Shown: piece after piece, positions 1 to 12,160 of the stretch
Position numbering within the stretch: the first letter of the stretch is position 1
Layout of the letters: each line of letters starts with the position of its first letter
Origin: Ricinus communis
Taxonomy: Eukaryota; Streptophyta; Magnoliopsida; Malpighiales; Euphorbiaceae
Length of the DNA stretch: 64,000 bases
Direction of reading: 5' to 3'
Assembly: GCF_019578655.1 (NCBI RefSeq)
Contig: NC_063256.1
Coordinates: 21,118,005 to 21,182,004, forward strand
Notes under the pieces: model-generated
Databases searched by the model: none
What the model saw: only the letters and a program-made list of their open reading frames with translations
What the model was told of the DNA's origin: nothing
Translations under genes and position numbers: made by a program

Positions 1-430
1 GCATTAAATGTGAAAACCATCCCCGTACCAGAATGACGCGCTCACACTCTGCTTGGGCGTGCTCAAAAGAGCTTTCGTGCTTCTCATCACATAAATGCCT
101 AGTATATTGGAACTTTTGTTCTCAATTGTGCCATCCCTTGCACTTTTGAAGCGCCCCCATGCTTCTTGAGGTGTTGACTTATTGACTGCCAGGTGTCTCT
201 TTGTCCTTGAGGGATTGCCAAAAGGTCTTCCCTCGTGGCAGTTCAACTTTGACCATATGAAAAACGCCCTTGTGCTTTTTAAGACATTTCGTAATCCTTA
301 CTCAAAGGAAACCTTTGCTTATGATTGAACCCTTAATGTATTATCAAATAGACACTCAAACATGATATTAGCCATAATCAACTTAGATGCTAAGATTAAA
401 ATAGAGATCAATTGACCCTTGGGTCAACTG
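1..430 (-). repeat. Copia-type LTR, palindrome family, copy A (partial)
   Basis: On the minus strand this opens near 430 with a relative of TGTTGACCTAAGGGTCAATT, the same start seen in copies ending at 5116, 24047, 24329 and 31535. It carries the family's repeated motif (variants of GCACCCTCGTGC) and a stretch like TTGACTGCCAGGTGTC found in the other copies. The window edge cuts it. It lies inside an integrase fragment, whose reading resumes at about 431, so it inserted into an older gypsy element. Confidence 0.6.
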
Positions 431-905
431 ATAGAAAATGGGATGATTTAGTCAACCGATCAATAATTACCCATATAACATCATTTCCATGAGACGAAAT
501 ACATTATAATGTGTTTCCATTTTCATTATAGAATAGGAAGAGGTTGTAAAGTACTCGAGGATGTTGACGTTCTACTTTCACTTGTTGACATACAAACATT
601 TAGCAATAAAATCTGCAACTTCTTTCTTCATTCCCCTCCACAAATAATTCTCCCGTAATGTCCTATACATCTTTGTACTGCCTTGGTACATTGAATAAGT
701 AGAGCAATGAGCTTCTTCTATGATTTCTTATTTTAAAGCTTTTAGATTCGGTATGCAAAGTTTGTTTCTAAACATAAGGGTACTATTTTCAGAAACCAAG
801 AAGTCTATTCGAGCATTATTTTTCACTTCCTCTACAATCCTTTTGAACTTATCATCTTGTTCCTAAGCCCTTTAATCTTGTCCACCAACACTGGGCAGAC
901 TCTTA
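431..905 (-). pseudogene. Ty3/gypsy integrase fragment (Tekay/Del-like chromovirus)
   Basis: Minus-strand translation gives, in order, a region like FRNKLCIPN, the zinc-binding part of integrase (EEAHCSTYSMYQGSTKMYRT, then WRGMKKEVADFIAKC), and the start of the catalytic core (DVIWVIIDRLTKSSHF). These are hallmark blocks of plant gypsy integrases, which join retrotransposon cDNA to the host chromosome. The first block and the HHCC-type block read in one frame from about 860 down to 560; the frame then shifts, with a stop near the second CxxC cysteine. The core is cut at about 431 by copy A of the copia LTR. The upstream side ends near 905 against a SIRE-like LTR. No reverse transcriptase or other domain of this element is in the window. 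Assignment to Tekay/Del rests on resemblance of these blocks only. Confidence 0.75.
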
Positions 906-959
906 AGATGGCCATAGAGCTCCTTGGTTATCATATGTTAACTCTATATTCATAGTACG

Positions 960-2566
960 AAGATCAAGAAGCAATGGAAGCTTAATGGTTTTGATGTAAG
1001 TGTTTTTCTATGCTAGCAGTCAAACCTTTAAATCTAAGTGTTTTATTATGGCCAATACTCAAAGCTAAATTTTTTTCTATAGCCAACATTTAAACCTAAG
1101 TATTTTTCTATGGCTACCACTCAAATCCAAGTTTTTTCTATGGCTAACACTCAAACCCAAGTGTTTTTCTAAGGCTAACACTCAAACCTTTAAATCAAAG
1201 TGTTTTCTTATGCCTAACACTCAAATCTTCAGACCTAAGTATTTTTAAAGTACACACTTACACCTTTCTACATGTTTTATGGCTCACACTCAAACCCTTA
1301 CGATAGAGAATGATTTAGAGAAGTAAGAAACTAAGTTCACTCTTATAAATATAGCTCAATAGTAAGTGGTAGAGTCATATAAAAGTACTTCAAACTTACA
1401 AATGAAGAACAAGAGGGTCTGATGATGAATTCTATGCTTAAAGATGTATGAAGATGTTTCCCACTTGTATTTCATCTTTGGAGAGCTTAAGAACTCTCAA
1501 TTTCATATTCCAAGTTAGTATTTGTAGCTCCAAGCAAGAACTAGTCGTGATCCACTTTAAAAGATTATAGCTGTTTAAAGGATCTCACAAGCACGAATAA
1601 AAATTTTAATGAGCATGAAGGTTGCAACAGGTATTAGTTCTTGAGTGCTCCGCACCGTGAAAACCCTTTTTCATGGCCGTGAATGCAAGCCGTTAATGCT
1701 TCTGCCAATTTTTTGGTTTTCAGTCACAGGCGTGAATTTTATGGTCAAGTAAAAAATCAAAATCTTAAGCTACACAAATCCAAATGGGAAACCTTTCTTG
1801 TTTAAAAAACTTTAGTTAATGCACTACAACTTTGTAATTTTGAGAAACTCCAAAATCAGCCGTCTTTATACTTTAAAAAATCAATACATTTTATTGCTCA
1901 TTTAGTCTTGATAGTTTTGATATGCTTTAGTATTACGACCATTGCGCTTTCCATATACCTTGGATTGATGAAAGACCTTTTGTATATGAAACTAGATTTT
2001 CATCACTATAAATCTAGAAAAAGGAATATTAAAAATCCTTTTATAGTAATAATTCCATTGATTCTAAGTGACATAATCTACTACAATTCAATATGATAGA
2101 TTGAGCATAATTCACTCAAAAATTTGAAACTCCATTTATCAAGCTCCAAAAGTTATACTTATCTTTGTTCTTGAAACTAGACTGATATAGCTAACTAGAC
2201 TGATGTAACTACCCATCCATGTATGGTTTGCCTTCACAGACTCTTCCAAGTAGTACAATTTATTCATCAAACTTCAACAAGTTGATTTTATCCATGGAGA
2301 TCATGCTTGTTCACATGAGTTTCTTGACTCCACATGCTCTTTGAACTGCCCTTATATGTTCTATAACTCTTCCCATCATTATTACTTCATGATTTTATCT
2401 TGATGTTCAAATTGACTCAAGTATTCAAGTCCTTACTCTTGAACATCTTCATATTTATGCCTTCATCTTCATTTAAATGCATCAATGATAATTAAAGATT
2501 ACCTACAAAGAACAAGTAATAATGTTTTACATCATCAAAAGCACATATAAGATCTTAGGGTTATCA
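960..2566 (-). repeat. SIRE-like copia LTR, left arm of a large inverted repeat
   Basis: Read on the minus strand the LTR starts at 2566 (TGATAACCCTAAGATC) directly after a polypurine tract (complement of ATCTCCTCCTTTTT at 2567-2580). It matches, in inverted orientation, the LTR starting near 3615 and, in its later part, the LTR at 7550-8945. It is truncated at about 960, where it meets the gypsy integrase fragment. It contains the hairpin minisatellite at 985-1290. Confidence 0.75.
985..1290. repeat. Hairpin minisatellite inside SIRE-like LTR
   Basis: Eight or so imperfect units of about 31-40 bp, each built like AAGTGTTTTTCTATGGCTAA followed by CACTCAAACC. Every unit holds AGTGTT and its complement AACACT about 12 bases apart, so each can fold as a small hairpin. 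The same units occur inverted at about 8410-8600 and in degenerate form at 27670-27860. Confidence 0.7.
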
Positions 2567-3614
2567 ATCTCCTCCTTTTTAATGATGATAAAATGTTAAT
2601 GCAATAATCAAAATAATTCTCCCCTTTTTAGAATCATTCAAAAAGGATCATTAACATAAAGTGTATATATTGTAAATGAAAGAGATTAAATAAATGCATG
2701 AAAGATACATGTATATTTCCCATTTCTTTTGCAGCTTGAGGATCTTCATGATGTGTTTGCTCCCTCTTAAAAAGTAATACTTGCATAACCAAAAACATAT
2801 CTCCCTAGAATATATGACTTTGACACCTTGGGGCATGAGAGTGTATATTCAAATACTTCATCTAGAAGATCTAAAACATATCTAAAACAAATTTGTAGGT
2901 GAGGTTTGATTAAAGTCCCCTTAATATGATAGAAAATTGATGCACAATTCTCCTTCTTTTGTGGCAAGATTTCTGAAGTAGATCATTTAGCTCCTCCAAC
3001 TTCTTTCCAATCTTTATAGCTTGATCAATTAACATTTGAATATTGGAGATAATTTTTGAAGCTTAAATGATTTCCTACAAAATAAAAACAACTACCTTTC
3101 TATAAGTCTAGTGTTAATTCATTTATATCTCCCTCTAAGTATGATAATCATATAGATTAAGCTCCCCTTTAAACCAATAATCTTTTTCACGATTAACAAG
3201 TACAAGATAGGAAGAAGGATGAGAAGTTTAAGGTTTCTATTAAATAAGCATAAGCAATTAGCAAATAAGCATTTAAGTATACTCAATATAAAGATTTACT
3301 CATAACTCATGAGGTTCTTTGTAGAATGAAGAGTAGATATTATTTAAGAATAGCACTACAACTTAACTTCCAGTAGCACTGTTTTTTGATACTAAGAATA
3401 ATTAAATCTTCTTGAGCACATTGGAAAGTTGCAAATGCTTAATGCTTATATCAATGTTTTATCATAATAAAAAAGGGGGAGAATTATTTTGATTACCCTT
3501 CCATTTACAATATATACACTTTATGTTAATGACCATTTTTGAATGATTCCAAAAAGAAGGAGAAATATTTTGATTATTGCATTAATGTTTCGTCATCATC
3601 AAAAGGGGACAGAT
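2567..3614. repeat. Spacer between converging SIRE-like 3' ends, with repeated polypurine tracts
   Basis: The inverted repeat continues past the LTR starts to about 2680 on the left and 3500 on the right, leaving a spacer of roughly 0.75 kb. Polypurine tracts (for example AAAAAAGGGGGAGA at about 3470, AAAAAGAAGGAGAAA near 3550, AAAAGGGGACAGAT near 3601) lie before the right LTR and, complemented, before the left one. On the minus strand near 2940-3080 there is a short coiled-coil-like translation (IDQAIKIGKKLEELNDLLQK), possibly the end of a gene that lies before the 3' LTR in such elements. Confidence 0.5.
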
Positions 3615-4440
3615 TATTAATCCCAAGATTTCATATGTGCTTTTGATTATGTAGAATAATAATCTTGTTTAGTATTGTTGTTTTATGTAGGTAATTTTTA
3701 ATTATCATTGATGCATATAAATGAAGATGAAGGCACAAGTGTGAAGATGGATTTAAGAGTTAGGAACTTGAATACTTGAGTCAATATGAACATCAAGATA
3801 AAATCATGAAGTAATAAAGATGGAAAGAGTGATAAAACATATAAGGGCAATGCAAAGAGCATGTGGAGTCAAAAAACTCATGTGAACAAGCATGATCTCC
3901 ATGGAATAAAATCAGTTTGCTGAAGTTTGAAGAATAAACTATACTACTTACAAGAGTATATGAGGACAAACAATACATGGATGGATAATTACATCAGTCT
4001 AGTTTCAGGAACAAAAATTAGTATAATTTTTGAAACTCAAAAAAATGGAGTTTCAGATTTTGAATGAATTATGCTCAATCTATCAAATTAGATTATAGCA
4101 GATGAGGTCACTTAGAATTAGTTGTATTAATGCCATAAGAGGATTTTTAATATGCTCTTCTCCAGATTTTTAGCCCTAGAATTCTAGTTTCATATACAAA
4201 CGATCTTATATCAGTATGAGTTGTATGAAAAGCGCAATGGTCGAAATACTAAAGCATGTCCAAATTGTAAGACTAGATGAGCCATAAAATCTTTCGATCT
4301 TTTGGAGTTACTCAAAACTACAAATTTGTATTGCATTGATCAAAATCTCTAAAAAGAGAAAGGTTTACCATTTGGAATTGTGTAGCTCAAGATTTTAAGT
4401 TTTTAAATGGTCATGCCTGCAATACAAAATTCACGCACTT
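3615..4440 (+). repeat. SIRE-like copia LTR, right arm of the inverted repeat (truncated)
   Basis: Starts with ATTAATCCCAAGATTTCATA after a polypurine tract and runs as an inverted copy of 1725-2566. It is cut at about 4440 by a minus-strand copia-type LTR of another family. Its start has lost the terminal TG. Confidence 0.7.
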
Positions 4441-4444
4441 ATGT

Positions 4445-5116
4445 CTAAACTTTTCATGAGGGGTATTTATACTCATATCAACCTTAAAAGAGTAATTCCA
4501 AATAGCCCATAGATCATTTAATATAAACCATGACGATTTGACAAAAGTTTCTTTCTACCTGAAAAGCGCCCTTAGACTTGGAAAGTAGCCTCGCGCTTTC
4601 TGAAAATAGCCATTAGGACTGCAAGGGCTCTAGACATGTGGCTCTGCGGAAGCGGCTATCTTTGTAATGGTCACTGATTCAACATTAATTGCAAAAATCA
4701 CACTGCGTCATGAGAGCGTGCTCGCACTTGCCTTGTGTGTGCTTCTCATCCCGTAATCTACTATCAGTTTAGACCTTTTGTCTTGAGTTAGTTCGCCCTC
4801 GCGCTTCTAGAGCACCCTTGCGCTTCTGGCAATGAGGACTTGTTGACTGCTAGGTGTCTTCAAGCTTTTGGCTTCCAGTCAGGGGGTTCCTTTCCACGTG
4901 GATGGATAACTTGACCATATAAAAGCACCCTTATGCTTTCAAGGCACCCTCGTGCTTTATAGGACTTTTTACAATCCTTACTTGAAAGCTTAAGGTAATT
5001 TTTTCTAGTATTTGAACTCTTAAAGCACTATCATATAGATACTTAAACATAAAATTTATAGCACTCAATTTGGGGGCTAAGATCAAAATAGAAATCAATT
5101 GGCCCTTAGGTCAACA
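4445..5116 (-). repeat. Copia-type LTR, palindrome family, copy B (truncated)
   Basis: On the minus strand it begins TGTTGACCTAAGGGCCAATT at 5116. Several GC-rich short palindromes sit in otherwise AT-rich sequence, including a perfect GCACCCTCGTGC at 4944-4955. The distal part present in copies C, E and F is missing; the sequence joins the SIRE-like LTR near 4440. Confidence 0.65.
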
Positions 5117-6849
5117 AATAAAAATAAAAATTATAATATTAACCAATAAATCTTTTCTTATGTTCTTGCAATATACATTTCCAAAATAATTGTAACAAAT
5201 AAGGATTAAAGAATTTATTTTTTAAATCATATTTTAGCATGAAAAACTCATATTTAATTAGGTACACTCTTAGGATATTAACAATGTATATCATATTGGG
5301 GTTAACCAATCTAATATGTTAATCCACCAAAAGTCATATCATAGCATAGGCGGTAACCCATCTAGTATGTTACTCAGCCTACCCTTCATGTCATACATGC
5401 ATGTAGAACTACCGCCAAAAGGCAACCGCCAAGTCACGGCCCATAGGCATCATGTGAATTCCAACGTTGTCTCAATGACAGTATATCATATATCACATTT
5501 TCACACCATCATCATCAATTTATTATCAATAACAAAGTGTGCACCGTGAAAATAATAATTTGTATACTTGCTACTTAAAACATTTCAATAAGATATACTT
5601 ATTCTAAATTAATTAGAAGATCTACATTCAAAATGTGCACTCTATTTGTTCTATTTATATAAAATTGCAAGAAAAGGTTTTAACAACTTTCAGTTATAGA
5701 CTAATGAAAATCAAAGATAAAAGTTTACCTTTAAATGCTATTTACTCGATTTTCAGCTTAATCATGCAAAACTTCTCTTCTTTCCTATCTTTCCCAATCA
5801 TTCTCTTTGAAGAACCCTAATGATTAAAAACTCTTTATAGATGAAATCACTTACTTTGAGTTAGATTTTTTTTGGTTTTTGAAGGATATCTATCAAGATT
5901 CGTGAGTGTACAAAGCTTCTTCTCCTAAGAAAGGAGTTCTTCGCATAATGTATATGGCAAAGCTAGAATTCCATATAGATAAATGGTTTATTACCAGCCT
6001 CAACCTTTATTTTTTATATTATATCTAAATTAGTACCTTAAGTTATTTACTAAATGATTAAAATACTTTATTTTAGTTTAGTTTAGTCCAAAATTATTAG
6101 ATCAATTTTACACTGAAATGCTTTATACCCATATATGTCTCATAGTAACATGTATGTTATAAATGCAAGTCTTATAACGGTCCATAGTAACTATCATAAT
6201 ATTTGTGTAAATTTTGATGAATTTTAGATATTGGTGGAAATGTTAATTTTATTGACCCCAGGATGTCATATATAACTAGTTTTAAAGTCCGCATTTTGCA
6301 TGGGATATATTTATCTTATTCGTTATATATATTAATTTCCGAGAGACTTTTTTAACATCTGTATCATTATTTTGACACATGATTTTTATTTTGACATATT
6401 ATTTTTGATACATGGGATTCAAACTTATGTGTAATTTTATAATTAATTTATTGACTAACAAATTATATTACTAATTAAACAATGATTGTAATCCTAAAAA
6501 GATAGCTTTTTAATTTTAATATTATATGAACTAAACAAATTAATATTCTAATTAGACAACAATAATTCTAAAAAATAATATTTTTAATATTATTTTAACT
6601 AATAAGTTAGTTTTCTAATTGTACACTAAAAAATAGTAATATCAATAATACTAAAAATCAATCAATAAATATTTTTAAAATAATTTTTATATTATCACAC
6701 TAAAGAAATCTTAAAATATTAATTTTTTGAAAATAGACATTTAACAGTATTTAATTAATTATTATGCTTTAAAATATTATAAATATTAAAATTTCTATCA
6801 AATTGCCTATAAACTTAATTTATATTATTATTTATAATTAAAATAATAA
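5117..6849. other. Unassigned AT-rich sequence with a probable retroelement relic
   Basis: No gene recognised. 5290-5480 holds a repeated phrase (GTTAACCAATCTAATATGTT, then GGTAACCCATCTAGTATGTT) and alternating CCGCCAAAAGGC-type motifs that suggest an LTR remnant, not classified further. 5980-6850 is very AT-rich and may be the body of the Helitron whose 3' end is proposed at 6882. Confidence 0.35.
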
Positions 6850-6851
6850 TA

Positions 6852-6882
6852 ATAGTCGTGCAACGCACGAGTAAACGACTAG
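6852..6882 (+). mobile_element. Candidate Helitron 3' terminus
   Basis: A short GC hairpin, CGTGC-AAC-GCACG (6858-6870), is followed 8 nt later by CTAG (6879-6882) and then T. A hairpin about 10 nt before a terminal CTRR, inserted between A and T, is the known signature of plant Helitron 3' ends. No 5' TC end or Rep/helicase gene could be recognised, so only the terminus is claimed. Confidence 0.5.
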
Positions 6883-7071
6883 TAACTATTAGTTATATAT
6901 ATTATACTTGACTTTTGTAACTAATATCTGAAATTTTTCTAAAAATAATTTCTAATTATTAATTACAATAATTATTACATCCTTAAAATAATTAAGTTTA
7001 GAAAATTTAATAATAGATAAAGAGTTTTAAATAAATATGACTACTTCTTTAGAGTTTAATATTAAATTATA

Positions 7072-7396
7072 GAAAAAACTTTATTAAACTACTTTGTGGT
7101 TTAATATATTTTCACTTTAGGGTTTGTGGTTTGCTTTTTGTCACTTTATTACATTGTGAATATGATTATTAGCAAATAGTGACCAAATTATATAACACCG
7201 TTAAGGAATTCTAACGTGGCACGCAATAACCATTATTCTTTTCAACTGCCACATTAGCATTTGCTAATGGTGTAGTGCAATTTGGCCGTTATTTGCTAAC
7301 GCTCATATTCACAGGATACCAAAATGACAGAAAGCTAACCACAGACCCTAAAGTGAAAATACATTAAATCACAAGGTAATATATTGAAGCTTTCCC
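7072..7396. mobile_element. Mutator-type foldback MITE with 9-bp target duplication
   Basis: About 150 bp at the left end is an imperfect inverted copy of the right end, for example TTTCACTTTAGGGTTTGTGG on the left against the complement of CCACAGACCCTAAAGTGAAA on the right. Almost the whole 325-bp element is therefore a foldback. It is flanked by taaattata (7063-7071) and taaactata (7397-7405), a 9-bp target duplication with one mismatch. Long terminal inverted repeats with a 9-bp duplication are typical of Mutator-like elements. There is no coding capacity, so it is non-autonomous. Confidence 0.75.
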
Positions 7397-7549
7397 TAAA
7401 CTATATCACTAATATTCTTTTTAAAATAATTTTTTATTTTTAATAATTTTATTTATCTAAATTTGAATTTATTATATATAGATTTTGATAATATAAAGTA
7501 TTATTAACAAGTTTATTTAAGTATTGTGATTGTTAGTATATAAATTTAT

Positions 7550-8945
7550 TAATGCAAGTATGCAAGATGAGGATGAAGACACAAGCAATAAAGAAGAAAA
7601 AGAGCTATATAACATATAAGGGTAATGCAAAGAGCATATGAAGACAAAAAAATCATGTGAGCAAATATGATCTCAATAGAAGAAAAAGATCTCAATAGAA
7701 CAAAAACAAATTACAAAAATTTAAAGAATAAATTGTACTACTTAGAAGAGTTTATGAGGGCAAGCTATATATGGATGGATAGCTGCATTAGTATAGCTTT
7801 AAGAACACAAATAAATATAATTTTTGGAGCTTTGAAAATGGAGTTTCGAATTTTTAAGTGAAATTCAAGCTGTCAGACCAGGTTACAATAGATAGAGTCA
7901 CGTCCGTAATATAGAATATTGCAACTGCGACAAAGAGCAAAAAAATCTCTCGTACAGATTACGGCCTATATTGAGACCAAGATGGAAAATGCGATTTCCT
8001 CTCTCAGTCCGTAAATTCGAAAAGGTCACATCATACACACTGAGAAAGTGCCACGTGTCACTAGCCTTTAGATACATTCAAACTTGACAATCATGAAATG
8101 TGTGTCTCGACTGGATTTTAAAGTTGATTTGCCATAATCAACAATTATAATGGTTATATTAAAGGAGGACACTATAAATATTTACTTGGAACATGGAAAT
8201 GAAGGTTCTCAAGTTTTCCAAATATTATATACAAGTGGGAAATATTGTTATGCATCTTTGAGTAATTAAATCATTATGAAAGCATCTTGTTCTTCATTGT
8301 AAGTTTAAAATGCTTTTGTGTGAGGGTTGTGAGTTCATTCTACCTTTTAGTATTGAGCTATATTTGGAAGAATAAGTTGATTTTGTTCTTCTCTAATCAT
8401 TTTCTTTGAAAGGTTGAGTGTTAGCCATAAAACACTCTGTAAGGCTTAAGCGTGTACCTTAAGAACACTAGGGCTTGAAGTTTTGAGTATGAGCAATAGG
8501 AGAACACTTGGTCTTCAATATGAGCCATAGGAAAAGACATAGATTTAAGTGTTAGCCATTAAAGTACTTGTAAGAAACTTGAATGTGAGCTTGAAAATAC
8601 TTGGTTTTGATCTTGCATCCAGAAAAGGATCATTGGTAATGTAAGTCTTAAGTGAAGCTTAAGGAGTTGATGTAGATAAGGAGTTGACTGAATCACTATA
8701 AATTTTATGTTTGAATCTATCTTTTATACATTGTAATATTTGTTTTATATTTTTGTTTTCTATATGTTGTGATTTGTTCTTGCATTTTATATTAGTAATC
8801 GTCTAATTGCTTTGAATTATTACTTCTGGAAATGTTGATTTTAATACTCAAGTATTTCAAAGTAAATGTACATTTAATTGGAATTGATTTTTGTAGACAA
8901 CCAATTCATCCCCCTTTTAGTTATTATAAGGTATTTCAAATTATA
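7550..8945 (+). repeat. SIRE-like copia LTR, third copy (5'-truncated)
   Basis: 7550-7900 is a direct match to the right arm at about 3710-4110, and 8200-8620 matches the left arm (1000-1500) in inverse orientation, so this copy bridges both and shows they are one LTR. About 90 bp are missing at the start. A TATA-like ACTATAAATATTT lies near 8171. AGTGTTAGCCATAAAACACT-type hairpins recur at 8410-8560. The end, ACCAATTCATCCCCCTTTTA (about 8899-8918), is typical of copia U5 ends. Confidence 0.65.
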
Positions 8946-8959
8946 TGCTTAAAGGGATT

Positions 8960-10682
8960 TGATAAGTGCTAAAGGAACTTACTATTGAGCTTTATTTTAT
9001 ATTAATTTTACCTTCAATTATGTTTGATTTGTTTGTTCAAGCTTGATTTTCAAATTCTTTTATGCACTTTGAGGATATTACATGTCAAGGAGTCAATTGG
9101 AATCGAAAAGCATGAGAATCGGGTAAAGGAAAGGCATATTTATTCGAAGTTCTGTATGACACGGGAAGCCACACGGGCATCTGGCCTTCCCGTGTGAGTC
9201 TTAAAAAATTGCAGATTGTATGAAGGGACCATATAGGAAGCCCACACGGGCGTGTGCTTCCCATGTCATGCTGACAGGCAAATTTTAGCATTACACAGAT
9301 TTGATCGCATTAGTTTCAATGCATTTTTTTTGTAATCTTACAGGTTCAGTATTGAAATTTGGTCTTCAACAACTTTGTATAGAACTACTTAAGCTATAAT
9401 TCTTATGAATGCCTCAACTTCATATTAGGTTTGTGCAATCCGGATAAGAAAACTTAGGTCGAAGTTAGATGTTGTTCAATCCGTTTCTGTTTAGGTCAGT
9501 CTCACTGTTTGGGTCTTATTTAGAGCTATAGAGGTATGATTGGGGTGATTCAAAATCCTAAAGTTAACTACTCTTTAAGAGCTAAAACTTTGATAAAGAA
9601 TGTAAGCCTCAATTCGATTCAGATGATGCCCTAAAGTAGATTGGAAAGTAAGGAACGGACAGAGTTCAAGCTACAAAAAGCTAAGGACGTCACACAGCTG
9701 TGTGGTGCCCTTGTGGCCCCCGTGTGGTTCTTAAAAGCACACTATTTGAATGAAATTTAGGTTTTTATTTAGGGAAGTTCAGTCATATTTTCATTTCTAG
9801 AGAGAGAAACACTTAGAAACTTTATTTTTCTTTCATTTTTAGGGTTTTGATTGGTATTTCTCAAGGAAGAACATCATTTCCTTCATTACTTTCTAAGATT
9901 GAACATTCAAAATTGAAGATTTTCATTTATACTCTTCCATGACTAGTTTGAAATCTTCTTCTCCTAATCTATATTTCTTTATTGTAATGTCTAGGAACTA
10001 ATTTTCTTGCTATTTGGGTTTTGATGAACCCTAATTTATTTTGTATGGATTGATTCAAAGTTAATGCAATTAATCTAGTCTATGTGTTATTTTTTTCCTT
10101 TGATTGCTTAGTTATATATTTTAATTGATAAGTCGACGGATTGACTGAGATTTATTTTTATAAACTGACTAAAGATAACTTTTTATGAATTGATCACATC
10201 TTAGGGATTGAGGATTGATTGTGATACTAGAGATGGATCTACAAGATCCTTTGGTTCAATAGTTCCTTAATCGTAATGCATGACCTAATTGAGTGGGTTT
10301 CAAAAGAGATTCCTCTCCCTCCTCTTATGAATTAGGGGTTTAATCACTTGAATAAGGTTTAAACCTAATTTTGTGAAATGCTAACTCAACTCTTGATTTG
10401 AATTAATTGTTGTTTGTCTTATGAAGTACTTAACTTATTAGGGGATTCACTACCTAAATAGCTTTATCCTTAATAAAATTTACCAATCGTGTTAATATTT
10501 ATTTTCAAGATTGTTTTATTTTTAAATATAATTACACCCAAACAACACTTTGATTGTTAAATATTAGTGTATGATTGAAGGTAGTAATCACAATTAGATC
10601 TCTAGTGGAACGATACTCTTATTCATCATTATATTACTTGATACAATCGGTGCACTTTACCGTATGTGGATAACGCTTATCA
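8960..10682 (+). repeat. 5' LTR of Athila-like element 1
   Basis: Begins TGATAAGTGCT and ends ACGCTTATCA, giving terminal inverted repeats. It matches 13792-15414 along its length. Near its start it carries GC-rich inverted motifs: CACACGGGCGTGTG (9243-9256) and the pair ACACGGGAAG (9159-9168) / CTTCCCGTGT (9186-9195). Confidence 0.85.
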
Positions 10683-10688
10683 AGTATT

Positions 10689-10706
10689 TAGCGCTGTTGC
10701 CTGGAA
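10689..10706 (+). promoter_or_regulatory. Primer-binding site, tRNA-Asp type (degenerate)
   Basis: TAGCGCTGTTGCCTGGAA lies 6 nt after the LTR end. It is a mutated form of TGGCGCCGTTGCCGGGGA, complementary to the 3' end of plant tRNA-Asp and typical of Athila-like elements; the second Athila-like element has a better copy at 46897-46914. Confidence 0.7.
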
Positions 10707-10820
10707 CTCTTTTCTATTGTTATATTATTAGTAATTTAGAAGCTAGTGATTTAGCATTTTATTTTTCATTTGATTTAACTTTGTTGTGTTTGTATTTTCT
10801 TTAGTTACCTGAATCTATAT

Positions 10821-12160
10821 ATGACCCGAGCTAGTTCGATGGACTTTTTGCTTATGAATCAGAGTGGGAAAGAACTTTGAGGGAGTAGCAAAGAGAAGAA
10901 CGAGAAGAGCTTGAACTGAAATAGTGGCGGAGTTACAAAATTAGAATTAAGAGAGAGAACTAAACTAAGAAGAGGAATAGAGTGGAATGGCGGCTCCACC
11001 TAGGGAGAGAACCATGCAAGAGTATGCATGACCAACTCTTAATGGGGCTACATCGAGTATTTTAAGGCCAAACGTTATGGCATACAACTTCGAGATGAAG
11101 CTCAATATTATTCAGATGGTACAAAACAATTGCTTATTTGATAGTTTGCCCAATAACGATCCAAACACCCATTTGGATGATTTTCTAGAGATTTGTGATA
11201 CCTTCAAGATTAATTGGGTCGGATGATGCTATTCGATTGAGGCTATTCCCTTCTCGTTGAGGGTTGAAATCATTTCCAGCTGTGACATTTACGACCTCGA
11301 ATCAGCTGGCCGAGAAATTCTTAGAAAGATACTTTCCACCTTTTAAGATGGCCAAGTTGAGGAATGACATAGCAGGGTTTCTTCAGTAAGAGAATGAGAC
11401 TTTGTATGATTGCTGGGAACATTTCAAGGGTTTACTGAGGGGCTGTCCAAATCATGGTTTACCTTTATGGCTGCAAATTTAGGCATTCTTTAATGGAGTG
11501 AATTAAATAAGTAAACAGTCTATCAATGCTGCAGCAGGTAGATCATTAAACAATAAGGCCCCTGAGCAAGCTATGGATCTTATTAAGGATATGGCGGTCA
11601 TAAACTACTAGTGGTAGAATCCAAGAGAGCAAGTTTGAGATAAAGGGAGTGGAATCTATGCGATAGACCCTATGGTAGCTGTGAATGCACAGTTAGAGGC
11701 CATGAGCAGAAAGATGGATGCATCGAATATGTCTTCATTTGGAAGACAAGCACAAGTTATAACTTGTGATTAGTGTGGGGGTGGTCATCAAAGTCAAGAT
11801 TGCCAAAATGGCAATACTTTTGCTAAACCGGAGCAGATTGATTATGTGGGTAATGCTTCGGGCCAACAGAACAATCCCTACAACAATACTTATAATCCGA
11901 GGTTGAGAAATCATCTGAATTTCTCTTAGGGGAATCAGAATCAACAAAGACCTCCACCACTAGGATTTCAATAGCAAAACCAGTAGCAGGCTCCTCCTAG
12001 AAGGAGTAATTTAGAGGAGATGATGGAGATATTCATCTCAACTTCTGAATTAAGGTTTCAATCTTTAGAATCTGCTCTTAGGAACCAACAAGCTTCGATT
12101 CACAATTTAGAGAATCAAGTGGGGCAGATTGCAAAGTTTTTGTGTGAAAGGCCCTAAGGA
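10821..12160 (+). pseudogene. gag of Athila-like element 1 (decayed)
   Basis: Gag forms the virus-like particle and packages element RNA. An ATG at 10821 begins MTRASS, like the start of the second element's gag (MTRSSS, 47059). Around 11084-11215 the translation reads YNFEMKLNIIQMVQ and then DPNTHLDDFLEICDTFKIN, the counterpart of 47308-47445. Later blocks include a region like LYDCWEHFKGLLRGCPNHGL (about 11401-11460) and the zinc knuckle at 11765-11803 with the CX2CX3HX4C spacing usual for Athila gag, whose second intervening codon is a TAG stop. Several stops and frameshifts break it from the first 60 nt on, so no functional product is expected. 12000-12160 encodes a glutamine-rich, coiled-coil-like segment that leads to the protease region. 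Confidence 0.75.

Noticed and set aside
5316..5820. Two open frames of 77 and 61 codons as host genes
   Set aside because: No domain, no conserved motifs, and the first overlaps a repeated LTR-like phrase.
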